From positions 1,550,001 to 1,614,000 of the forward strand of contig JAHQRK010000007.1 of the NCBI GenBank assembly GCA_019828595.1: a DNA stretch of 64,000 bases, given 5' to 3'. The DNA comes from Aphanomyces cochlioides. Its lineage: Eukaryota; Oomycota; Saprolegniomycetes; Saprolegniales; Verrucalvaceae. Within the stretch, counting starts at the first letter, position 1. Each line of letters opens with the position of its first letter. This document shows, piece after piece, positions 39,276 through 48,800 of the stretch. Position numbers and translations under genes: made by a program. A model generated the notes under the pieces. The model saw only the letters and a list, made by a program, of their open reading frames with translations. It had not been told where the DNA came from and did not search any database.

Positions 39276-40682
39276 TCCCACTCCCCCCAGTCATCTCCCC
39301 GAGTTTCAGCGCCAGGTTCTCCGAGGTTAGCCACTGTAGTTTCTGTTGGATGAACAGGTGCTGCTTCAAGTGGCGCACTTACTGGCTGGTTCTGCTTGAG
39401 TCGGCTGATTTCTTCAGCTTGGCGTGTCACTTGCGCTTGAAGTGCAGCTATCTCGCCTGCCAATTCTGCTTTGCCATGAGCGATGCCTTGTTGCATCGTT
39501 TCAGCAATCTCTTGTTTAACTTGCTCTTCTTGATGTTTTGCTGCGGCATCCGCCTCATCTTTCATTTTTTTCATTTTCAAGGCTCGTGCCTTCCACACAT
39601 CCACTTCTTTGACAGTTTCTTGCAATCTTTCAGATGTTGCCTTCAAAGCCTGGTTTTCAGCTCGAAGGCTCTCAAGTTCTTCTTTCAACTCAGTCAGATC
39701 AGGTGTAACCTCGTTGAAGGAGGCACCATCGGCAGCTGACGGTGCAATTTCTTGCGATGCAGCCGAGTGCAAAGACCAAATCGCCTTTGCCAATTCCGCT
39801 GACACAGACACTGGTGGAGAAGGCATAGTCGTTCCAGGTCGAACAAGGGAGAAAATATACGCCTCCATTTCCTTTTGCTCTTGTTGGATTGATTCGCGCA
39901 TGCTCTTAATAATTTGTTCACTCTCTGCAATGCCTTCCTCATAACCTGTTGCCTTCGCATCGTCGATCTGAAGAGTCATTTGGGCCATTTTGGTCTCATA
40001 TTCTTCGACCAACAATTGATGATTAGAGGACTCAGCCTTTTCCAGACTAGCGATGACTTCTTGAAGCGAAGCAACCTGATCCTTCCACATTTGTAAGTCA
40101 TTTTCTCTTGCAAGCTGCACTGCACGTTCTTGCGCTTCTTCGGCTTCTCTGGCCTCAGCCTCAAGCCGACGTTGTTCTCGAAGCTGTCGTTCTTGTTCCA
40201 GCTTTTGGCGTCGTTCCTCTTCGCGCTTTGCTTCTTCTTCTTCTCGTCGAAGTTGCATAAATTGGCGGAAATAATACCTGTGCTCATACAACATAAGAAA
40301 TGGGAATGCAGAATCTCATTACCGTGTCCAGAATTCCTTGTATGACAATTGCTCAGGGACCATTGCAGTGTGCAAGTCAGATATGTACTCGTCCTTTTGC
40401 AAGATGGCGGCAACGTCGTCAGTCTTCATGTCAAGGTCAAAAACTTCTTGGAAGTCTTTGTAATCGTCCAATTCTTCGAAGATGATCTACCAACACACCA
40501 ATGAAGATAAAGTTGCGAAAAAGACACCACACCTCATCCACAGGATTCGATTGCATCTGGCTCATGGTCTTGAGAAGAGATGACGCTTCATCTTGTACTT
40601 GAGCAACAATGCTCGTGGCGCGCTCTTGGACCTTCTCTTGCACTTGCTTTGCTGCTTGATAGAGCCACATGGGAAACGTCAA
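39272..40682 (-). CDS. BSD-domain coiled-coil protein
   Basis: Three exons (40682-40533, 40486-40323, 40277-39272) give 439 residues. The N terminus (MTFPMWLYQAAKQVQEKVQE) is an amphipathic helix followed by a helical region. Residues about 60-115 form a BSD domain: FDLDMKTDDVAAILQKDEY, MVPEQLSYKEFWTRYYFR, with the conserved Phe-Trp near its end, completed by the exon 2/3 junction. From residue 120 on there are long charged coiled coils (EEEEAKREEERRQKLEQERQ and others), interrupted by a Pro/Ala-rich linker around residues 235-265. The acidic C terminus is GDDWGEWD. BSD proteins of this layout (BSDC1-like) are cytosolic adaptors; the role is not well known. The stop codon overlaps that of the SAM-domain gene on the other strand. 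Confidence 0.8.
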
Positions 40683-41290
40683 TTGTCCAAGAATGGATTT
40701 CGGATATGTCCTCGTCTCTATCCGGATAAATTTGTAGTTTATCCGGGTACGCTATAAAATTTTACAGTGAATATATGCAATTTTAAGGGTATTGTTATTG
40801 CCGCGCAATGAATCTTTCAAAAGAAAGATTAATATTTAGAGGTTATCAATCAAATTTCAGAGGTATTTTCATGACACAACCTATGAACAAGCATCCCCGT
40901 TTACAAAGGCCAAGGTATTTTGCGCTTCAAAGTCATTGCAGCATTATCGTCCGTCCTTGTCAAACTGCAATGGAAATAAGAGAAAACGAAAATAAAACCC
41001 GATCAAATCTCGGGTGTTGTCTCTTTATGTGTCATCCGCCATCATTATTTACTTTGAGTCTACATGAGCCGCCATACCATATTCAGCGTGCAATTGATTT
41101 CAACTTTAGCTCTGGACTGGACAGCAAGGAGTCTGACCAAGCTAAGATATTGTTTCAAAAACAAACAAGAAATCACAGGAATCAAATGAGGAATCCTTAT
41201 TGAAACATCCAGCTACAGCAACGAAGAGTCATAAAAAATCATGTTGGTGGTCTTCTTCGCGCAGACAATTTTTGGAGTATTAGCAGCACG
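40683..41290. other. Intergenic region with one doubtful frame
   Basis: About 600 bp between two minus-strand genes. A plus-strand frame at 40808-41203 (131 codons) has no motif, and its composition is not convincing. The left part must hold the promoter of the BSD-domain gene. A CGGATAAA-type motif pair near 40720-40745 (TATCCGGATAAA, TTATCCGGGTA) lies about 45-60 bp before that gene's start. Confidence 0.35.
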
Positions 41291-41953
41291 CTAATTGTTG
41301 TAAATGGCCGCCTTGGCGCAGACAAAACGTGGAGAATTACCACCGCATACCGCATGAAGAATAAAATTCCATCCAGGTTGAGCTTCAGTAGGCGCAGGGT
41401 AATGGGGATCAAACCACGTGCCAGAAATCTTGCCGCAGTTGTTTGTCATGACGCCAACTTTACCCGATAAATCTCCTTTCTCACACGATTTTGGGTTGAT
41501 CTTGTACGTGGTGGGCGTGCAATTGTACTTTGGCGTGATAGAAGCACAAACATTTTCATTCACATGCTCCGAGTTTGGACCACACGCAAACTCGGGGTCA
41601 TAATGGTTGCCAGTCTTCGCCAAGGAACAGTCTTCGAGAAATCCCGACGAAACCTTGTTGTCCCACTTCGTGTGAATGTGCCATTTGAATGTTGTGACTG
41701 GGCCAGAGCAGTTTCCATCCACTTTAGTCAGAGCACTCCAGTTGGCATTCTTGACATCTAAATCCGCTGTGATTCTCGCGCCAGCATACTCGACTTGGTG
41801 CAAGAAGTCGACGCGAATCTCCCCAGTAACACCACCTGACGTTGCTGGGTCAAATAGATACGTTGATGTAGTCAAGCATGGATGCGGGAAATTCTTGTAC
41901 GTCGCAATGGCTAGTGTCGAGGACATAATTGAGAGAAGGAGCTTGGTGTTCAT
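41291..41953 (-). CDS. Secreted Cu/Zn superoxide dismutase-like protein, copy 1
   Basis: 220 residues from Met at 41953. That start gives a signal peptide (MNTKLLLSIMSSTLAIA), while the upstream ATG at 41995 does not. The mature part resembles Cu/Zn SOD folds: WHIHTKWD holds the HxH copper-ligand pair, GNHYDPEFACGP an H ligand, GDLSGKVG the metal-loop GDL, and HAVCGGNSPRFVCA the end, close to SOD HAGGxxRxxCG. At least ten Cys suggest several disulphides. By family it would handle superoxide outside the cell; oomycete pathogens and saprotrophs secrete such proteins. Not all SOD ligands can be matched by eye, so enzyme activity is uncertain. A related gene lies about 0.6 kb further right. Confidence 0.7.
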   Translation of the reverse strand: MNTKLLLSIMSSTLAIATYKNFPHPCLTTSTYLFDPATSGGVTGEIRVDFLHQVEYAGARITADLDVKNANWSALTKVDGNCSGPVTTFKWHIHTKWDNKVSSGFLEDCSLAKTGNHYDPEFACGPNSEHVNENVCASITPKYNCTPTTYKINPKSCEKGDLSGKVGVMTNNCGKISGTWFDPHYPAPTEAQPGWNFILHAVCGGNSPRFVCAKAAIYNN

Positions 41954-42003
41954 GAGTCGTTGGCAAGGACGATCAGGAAGTGAGGCTCCCATCAAATACA
42001 GAG

Positions 42004-42324
42004 TTAATTCATTCGAGATTTTCGATGCAGTTGCCAGGATTTCCTTCCAACCATTCTTGCCATGCCATAGAGCAAGACTGCCGTTTTTCGAAGCCGCTGT
42101 GCTTTGAGATCCATGTCACAATGTGCCGTGCGCATGTGAATCCAAACTTTGACAGCATCATCCTCAACCATGGAACAGCTAAACTTCCATTCACCCTTCA
42201 CTGCTCCAAGATTCCACAATACGTCTGCAATTCCTTCGGCACTGCCATGTCGATATGTCCCAGAAAACTTTGAAGTGAATGGATCTTGAAGTGTGGCTTG
42301 GTGGCTCCTCCACTCGTTTTGCAT
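42004..42324 (-). CDS. Candidate small gene between the two SOD-like genes
   Basis: A 106-codon frame (KFSGTYRHGSAEGIADVLW, GEWKFSCSMVEDD, VKVWIHMRTAHCDMDLKAQ) with protein-like composition but no family I recognise. It is not related to the flanking SOD-like genes. Other frames of the same DNA are also open, so exon limits are unclear. It may be the last exon of a longer or decayed gene starting near 42389. Confidence 0.35.
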   Translation of the reverse strand: MQNEWRSHQATLQDPFTSKFSGTYRHGSAEGIADVLWNLGAVKGEWKFSCSMVEDDAVKVWIHMRTAHCDMDLKAQRLRKTAVLLYGMARMVGRKSWQLHRKSRMN

Positions 42325-42519
42325 CTCTGGTTCCTTGTGGACATGACTTCAGTGCCTCCATGCATTGCAAAGGGAATTGTTGGTGTCATCTAAAGTTCTG
42401 TGTTTTTCTCTGATTGAGGAAGCATAAGTGCATGGACACATCGCGTATCCGCATAGCCTCAAAAGGATGTAGAATGATTCCCAGGATTTACATTAACAAT
42501 GCAAGGCTAGAGAAATTGA

Positions 42520-43173
42520 TTAGGAGGTTGTTGCCGTAGCGCATACGAATCGGGGAGTGCTGCTTCCGCACACTGCATGGAGCAGCATATTCCACTCGGG
42601 TGTGCTTTCCGACAATGCTGGGTAGTGGGGGTCAAACCACGTGCCACGGATCTTGCCCTTCTTGCTCGTCAATGATCCTAGCTTCCCAGACAAGTCACCC
42701 TTTTCGCATGCTTTCGGGTCAGCCTTGTAATTATCCGGTGTGCACTTGTACACAGGCGTAAGTTCCTTGCATTTGGCGTCTTTCACATTGTCCGAGTTGG
42801 GTCCGCATGCAAATGTTGGATCATAATGATTGGCGGTCTTTGCCAATGCGCAGTGTTCCAATGAACCGCCTGACGCCTTGTTATCCCACTTGGTGTGGAT
42901 ATGCCACTTGAACTCAGTGACTGGGCCAGTGCAATTGCCATCGGCTTTTGAAAGGGCATCCCAATCAGCTTTCTTGATGTCCAAGTCGACCATAATTCTC
43001 GCACCTTTGTACTTGGAATGCTTGCATGTGTACTCGACGTCAATTGTTCCTTTCACTCCGCTTGTCTTCTTGCCATCAAACTTATACTCCGTGACAGTGT
43101 TGCATTCCCGAGGTGACTTTGCAGCAGCAGTCGCCGCAACCAGTGCCACTGCGTACACGATCAAGCTCTTCAT
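42520..43173 (-). CDS. Secreted Cu/Zn superoxide dismutase-like protein, copy 2
   Basis: 217 residues from Met at 43173, chosen because it begins a clean signal peptide (MKSLIVYAVALVAATAAA); an in-frame ATG 12 codons earlier is less suitable. It parallels copy 1 along its length: WHIHTKWDNKASGGSLEHC, ANHYDPTFACGPNSDN, ACEKGDLSGKLGSLTSKKG, GTWFDPHYPALSES and HAVCGSSTPRFVCA. The two proteins share most Cys positions and are clear tandem paralogues, but they differ at many sites, so the duplication is not recent. Extracellular superoxide handling is the expected role. Whether all metal ligands are kept needs an alignment with true SODs. Confidence 0.72.
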   Translation of the reverse strand: MKSLIVYAVALVAATAAAKSPRECNTVTEYKFDGKKTSGVKGTIDVEYTCKHSKYKGARIMVDLDIKKADWDALSKADGNCTGPVTEFKWHIHTKWDNKASGGSLEHCALAKTANHYDPTFACGPNSDNVKDAKCKELTPVYKCTPDNYKADPKACEKGDLSGKLGSLTSKKGKIRGTWFDPHYPALSESTPEWNMLLHAVCGSSTPRFVCATATTS

Positions 43174-43677
43174 CGACGGCCCAGAGCAAATTGAGAAATG
43201 GCATCTCATCCATCATACCCACTATCACGATTTGGCAACAAGACTGGATTCTCTGTTTAAAAACCCTAAATAAGGGATTCTCGCGTGCTGAGCTTGTTCG
43301 TCGTCTATCGAGCATCTTGCGCCATCCAAGGTCGCAAACTTTGATAGTGCATGCATGCAAATGTACTTGGCCTGTAATAAACTTACCAGCGACAAATTGC
43401 TGCTCAGCTACGCTGTCACCATTGTTTAGGGTAATTGCCATTCTGCTTCGTTCAACGAATTGAATCCTTTTTTGGGGTGAGCTTGGTTGTGGCACCTCAT
43501 CCATTTGATGATAACTGTGCCGCGCAGAACTCTATGGCTGATATTTATCATCCACCCAAAGTTTCCTGGCGATGCGAAGGACTCGTTCATTCAGCTCTGT
43601 GGTTTTCGCTCATGCAATAAATAATGCAAGCATTATTACCTAAAGTTCACACTGATATTCTATGAGAATCAAATATT
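43174..43677. other. Intergenic region upstream of SOD-like copy 2
   Basis: About 500 bp. Frames on both strands (43082-43504 -, 43435-43620 +) have no motif and partly overlap the SOD-like gene. The region should hold the promoter of that gene. Confidence 0.35.
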
Positions 43678-43863
43678 TTATTGAAACCAGCTTCGTTTTT
43701 GTGAGTGTATCAAAAATTCACACGTTAGATCCCCGGTGTCTTTCCAAGACGATATCAAGATGGGGGTGCTCTGGGAGTTTTTATCTTCAAAATATCCATC
43801 ACGCTTAGCTTTGATCCCGTTGTCAATTGTGGACCTCGGCGCAGAACAACTTTTTGTTTTCAT
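43678..43863 (-). CDS. Possible small protein (61 residues), unknown
   Basis: Open frame beginning MKTKSCSAPRSTIDNG with a hydrophilic composition, ending SQKRSWFQ. Its TAA stop is embedded in an AATAAA polyadenylation-type signal, which supports a transcript on this strand. It is divergent to the gene starting at 43952, only 88 bp away, with an E2F-like site between. No family is recognised. Confidence 0.35.
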   Translation of the reverse strand: MKTKSCSAPRSTIDNGIKAKRDGYFEDKNSQSTPILISSWKDTGDLTCEFLIHSQKRSWFQ

Positions 43864-43910
43864 CTTTTAAAAAAATAGAATTGATTCTTCAACGAATCAT
43901 ATTTGAGAAA

Positions 43911-43920
43911 ACGCGCGAAA
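43911..43920 (-). promoter_or_regulatory. E2F-like site upstream of the tail-anchored protein gene
   Basis: ACGCGCGAAA, on the other strand TTTCGCGCGT, contains an exact match to the E2F consensus TTTSSCGC. It lies 32-41 bp before the ATG at 43952 and 48-57 bp before the divergent small frame. Function is inferred from the motif and position. Confidence 0.4.
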
Positions 43921-43951
43921 ATGTCAATTCAAAATTTCGGCGAAAGGCAAC

Positions 43952-45640
43952 ATGACGAAAAGATTTCGTGAGAACAGTTCAACAGACTCGGCGGGAGAGG
44001 ACGTGAACTCCAGCGCCATCCACGTCAATGACAGCTTTGCGCACAGTAACTGTAATGGTGCGAAGAAGCGAAGAACATCTCTTGATCTCATGATGGCACT
44101 GCAAGACGTTTTGGACACTTACGGAAGGGACGACTTCGACACTGCGATGGCCTTTTCAACCAAACTTAGCTCAACCTCAGATCACACGTTGGCGTGTTGG
44201 AGCAGAAATCCGCAAGTGCCTTTGTCGATTGCTGCAATCGTAATCGAGTCATCCTACTTTCCCATTCAGCGATGCATGTTTCAATCGTTGTGTCACATCC
44301 TTCGAGCTTTGGTGAACGGAAACTTTCAATTTGAATTTGACAAGATCCACAAATCTTTGCCTGCAATTATTTGTGACTTGTTACCTTCTTTAGACCATGA
44401 CACTGACAGTGTAAATTTTGGTACTTTTCGTGATTAATTTTTCTGGGCATTAGATTGAACCTCTCAATGTGAGAGATCGACTGAATATCCTCAACAATAC
44501 GTTGCGAAAGGTCTTTTCGTTCCGAATTCGCAAGTGCTGGATTCAAGAAGGCAGTGGTAAACCGGTACGCAATGTAATATCAAGGTCTACACTCCTTAAA
44601 ACAATAGCGCCGTTTGGGCACAGATGGGTGGATTGATTTGGGTGAAAGAGTACTTTCATTTTACAGGGATGACGATAAAGGCAGTATTGTTTGCCTTCCT
44701 TACTTTCAGATATCCGATATTCGATTCAACACAAATCAAAACTTTGCACGACTCTTTTTCAAACAGAGCATTATCGTTTCGGCAGGTTTCGCATTTGACG
44801 ACGAGGTAACGCGCCAACAAAGTTTGGTTGAATAAATTACTATGTGCAGGACTATTTAACTTTTAGAAGTTGTATTCAGCAATGCTACTTGCGTGGAAAT
44901 GACATCGAAGTCGGAAAAGTTTGGGTATTTCAGTGTGGACATAAGATATTTTATGTTCTACCTAGCACTTTGGCACCATTTCGGACTCCACGTCCAATGT
45001 AGACAATGGGTTTGACGACTTCGATGCACTAGAGGCCACCAGGGTGCCTTTTTCACCTTCTCCAGTGGCTCCTCGGCACGTTCGTGGGAGTCCATGGTGC
45101 ATCGACTCAAATTCTAAAGTGGCGCGTGAGTGTCAAAACCTGGCTTGTGCACATCAATCAGCAAACTCAAGCTCGCCGCCAATTACAGATGTATTTTATT
45201 GCGATCTAGGGAAAATCAAAAATACTCATGCTCGAGCAGAAAAAACTTTCGATCTGCTTCAAAGACAAACTCGTATCACGACAGCAACAATTACTCAAGC
45301 TTTATCCCAAATCGGAATCGACCAAGTCGAACGTGTTCGCATTTTCGGTCGACATGAATACAATGCGAAAAGATTGGCTCACGAGCTACATTTAGAGACA
45401 CAGACTGCTCTACCGCAATTGTCATGCAACATTCAGGATCACCTTGAGGAATTCGGCGATGAATCCGAATTGGTGAAGACTGAGTCCCTTCGTCATATCA
45501 AACGAGCAGTTGATCGATGCAACAAGAGCAACTATGGATTCTATCTCATTACCACATCGATGATTACTTTCGTAATCGTTGCAGTTTCGTGGTCGATTGT
45601 TTGTCGTTTGGGTCTACTGACCTCAATTGGGCAAGTTTGA
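43952..45640 (+). CDS. Tail-anchored protein of unknown function (about 504 residues)
   Basis: Five exons (43952-44410, 44454-44564, 44608-44805, 44850-44998, 45043-45640) with matching phases. Not recognised. The N-terminal 35 residues are polar with a basic KKRR cluster that could be a nuclear signal. Residues 40-190 are helical (DVLDTYGRDDFDTAMAF, MFQSLCHILRALVN). Residues about 190-300 look like a beta-rich, PH-like module (WIDLGERVLSFYRDDDKGSI, ARLFFKQSIIVSAGF). A helical region around 390-470 is followed by one membrane span near the C terminus (YLITTSMITFVIVAVSWSI) and a tail of about 14 residues. The layout suggests a tail-anchored ER or nuclear-envelope protein. The exon 4/5 junction has alternatives. 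An E2F-like site upstream hints at cell-cycle expression. Confidence 0.6.
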
Positions 45641-45816
45641 TGTTGCACATAAGTTCGTGTCAAACATAACACGGAACATTTTTTCGATTTATTCACGTGA
45701 CTTTTCACCTCTTCAACTTCATGTAACGTTCAAACCCGCCAGACCAATATCTTTTCATTGTCCTCGTCAGGAAATCCTAAGAGGCGCCGTCGAGCTTACT
45801 CGGTCTCTTCAATAAC

Positions 45817-48800
45817 ATGGGCAATGTGCTTGGTATCACAACTAACCAGATCACCCACGCCGCCTCGCTTATCGACGAAATTGTTCCATTCGACAACCTT
45901 AGCATTCATGAAGTCGAAGTGTTCTGGCGAAGCTTTTATGACAACTCTTCAGGATTTGGAATGACCAAACAAGAATTCATATCCATGTGCATTAATGCCG
46001 CATGCCGGCTCAACAAATCGCCAAAGCAAATGGCTGACGATGCAGGTGCTTTGTTTGACATGATGACAAAGGACACCGAGACAAAAGTGCTGGATGCACT
46101 CGAATTCCTTGCAAGTATTGTATTCATTTGCACGGCACCTTTAGACGAAAAAGTTGATCTCGTGTATGACAGTTGGGATATGTCGGACGACAGTATGAAT
46201 CAAATGACCTCCAGTTTTACTGACGATTAATTTGGTTAGATGGCTTGCAACTGGAAGAGGTCGCCATTTCGGTAGGTGACACAATTTTGGTGGAGAGCTA
46301 AAGTAAGCTGATTATAGTTGAAGTCGACACTTCTTGGACTGTCAAAAATTGTTGCAGTTGATGACAATGAAAAGAGAATAGATCAACTGGACGACGAACA
46401 AATCAAGAGATTGGCGGAGACTGCCTTTAGAGACATGCTCAAGATGTCACCCTCAGCGCTGATCAATGCTGAAGACACTATCTCATGTGACGTATTCCAT
46501 GCCTACTGCATATCAAATCCAGATGTGAAAGAGCTATTAGTGTGGTTTGATGCTGTGGAGCAAGACCATCGAAATGATGAGTTCGATTCCATGTATGTAC
46601 CAGAACGCAGTGAAAAACAAGAGCTTGCAATGGACCCGGACACTGCAAATGAGACAAAGGTGCAGAATGAGGTCCACGACAATGGCGACGAATTCATGGC
46701 TGTAAAGCCGTGGGAGGGAGCAATTGTTTCTCCTACTAATGTCCCAACTTTGGACTCCAGTGCCCCCGTTTTGAGCTTGAAATTGGATTGGATTTACGGC
46801 TACCATGCGCAAGTAAGCATATACATCCCCACATGCAATATTTGTTCTGGGTTGTTAGGATATCTACGCAAGAAATAATGTACGCTACACGCAGTCCGGG
46901 GATATACTATACACAGCGGCAAGTGTGGGGGTACTATTGAATCCCAAAGCTCAAACTCAAAAGCATCTCCTTGCTCACACCGATGACGTACTCAGTATCT
47001 GTTTGCATCCTTCGAAAGAAATTGCTGCCACTGGAGAAACTGGTAAAACGCCAAAACTTATCATTTGGAATCTTTCGGCAATCACTCCACTGGTGACTCT
47101 ACGTGGCTATCACTCTCGTGGTATAGTGCAGATAGCATTTTCAACTCTTGGAAATGACATAGCGTCGCTTGGTGCTGACGACGATCACAGCCTAGCTGTC
47201 TATTCCACCGAAGACAATTGGTGCACAGCCCAATTAACTTGGTTCACCAAAGGAAACAAAGCCGTTCCTCTATCGCTATTGTGGCATCCAATTGATGCAA
47301 CACAAGTTTGCAGCTTAGGTGTCAAGTACGTCGAATTTTGGACAAAGGAAAAGTGTTCACGAGGATTGTTGGGTAAAAAAGGCAAGCTTCAGCCTTTTCT
47401 CTGTGCTGCATGGATGCCTTACAGAAGTGAGATGCAGCTCGTTGTTGGTACAAATGATGGCTCACTGTATATTTTCCGACACTTCGAACTTCAGTCAGTC
47501 ATGGAGAATGCCCATGGATCTTCCATTCAGGCAATGTTCCTACATGAAAACACTTTGTTGACTGGGGGTAAGGATGGCACAGTGAAAATATGGACAACTG
47601 ATAAGAGTGGATTGACCTGTCACAGTACGTTCGACTACAAAACGTTGTTAAAGAAGTCTGTTGTGATTCAAAGCGTATGTATGTCCGCCGATAACTCTAT
47701 GCTGCTGATTGGAACACAAGAGTCTGAGATTTACGAAGCAAGGTACACTCCCCTTCCCTTTGTATAGATTATGAATCGTGTAGCATAACATCCGGAACCA
47801 TATCATCACCTCTGATGTGTGGGCATTCCGTTGATGAGCTCTGGGGCCTCGCTGTACATCCTTCGAAAGACGAAGCTACAACTGTAGGTGACGATAAGTG
47901 GGTTCGTGTGTGGGACATTCAGAAGACACGCGTCGTTCGAAGTTTGAAACTTGAATGCATGGCTCGGGCAGTTGCATATTCACCAGATGGAAAGCTCATC
48001 GCAGTTGGCCTTGGGGGTTATGTTCCCGGAAAAGACAAAGAAAACAAGCATCCAAAATGTGGTGGCGTAGTTATTCTCTATGAGTCAGATTTGTCGAAAG
48101 CTCATGAAAGAAACGACTCGAAGAAGTGGATATCCGATGTGAAGTTTAGCTCTGATGGTCGATTTTTGGCAGTTGCAAGTCACGACACAAGTATAATTAT
48201 TTATGATGTCACAAAACAGTTCACTAAGAAGCACATTTTCAAAAAACACAGTAGCTTTGTCTCTCACATGGATTTCTCTGCCGATGGATCGTACTTGCAG
48301 GCGAGTAGTACTGATATCTGTGATGCTTAATTTTTGAATAGAGTGTATCTGGATCATATGAGCTCCTCTATTGCGATGTCAAGTCGGGAAAGCAAATTAC
48401 CAGTGCCTCGTCTCTAAGAGATGAGCAATGGGCGACATGGACAACTATATTAGGTTGGCCAGTTCAAGGTATTTGGCAACCCGATAGTGACGGGTCGGAT
48501 GTCAATGCACTCGACAGATCGCATTCGGGCTCACTGTTAGCCACTGCGGACGATTTTGGCAAGGTAATTATGCAAAAAGCACATTGACATCAACATTCTA
48601 GATCAAAATATTTCGATATCCATGCGTAAAGAAGCACTCTGGATATGTCGACTTCATAGGCCACTCGTCTCACGTTACGAATGTTCGTTGGTCAGCTGAG
48701 GATCGATATCTGATGTCTACCGGTGGCCTTGATCGTTGCTTGTTTCAATGGAAGCACGAAATATCAAGCAAGAATACCCTTCGAACAAATGCACCAGACA

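Noticed and set aside
40808..41203. Plus-strand frame of 131 codons
   Set aside because: No recognisable domain and a length that can occur by chance in 64 kb.
43082..43504. Minus-strand frame of 140 codons overlapping the SOD-like gene
   Set aside because: It overlaps the signal-peptide region of a gene with strong support and has no motif.
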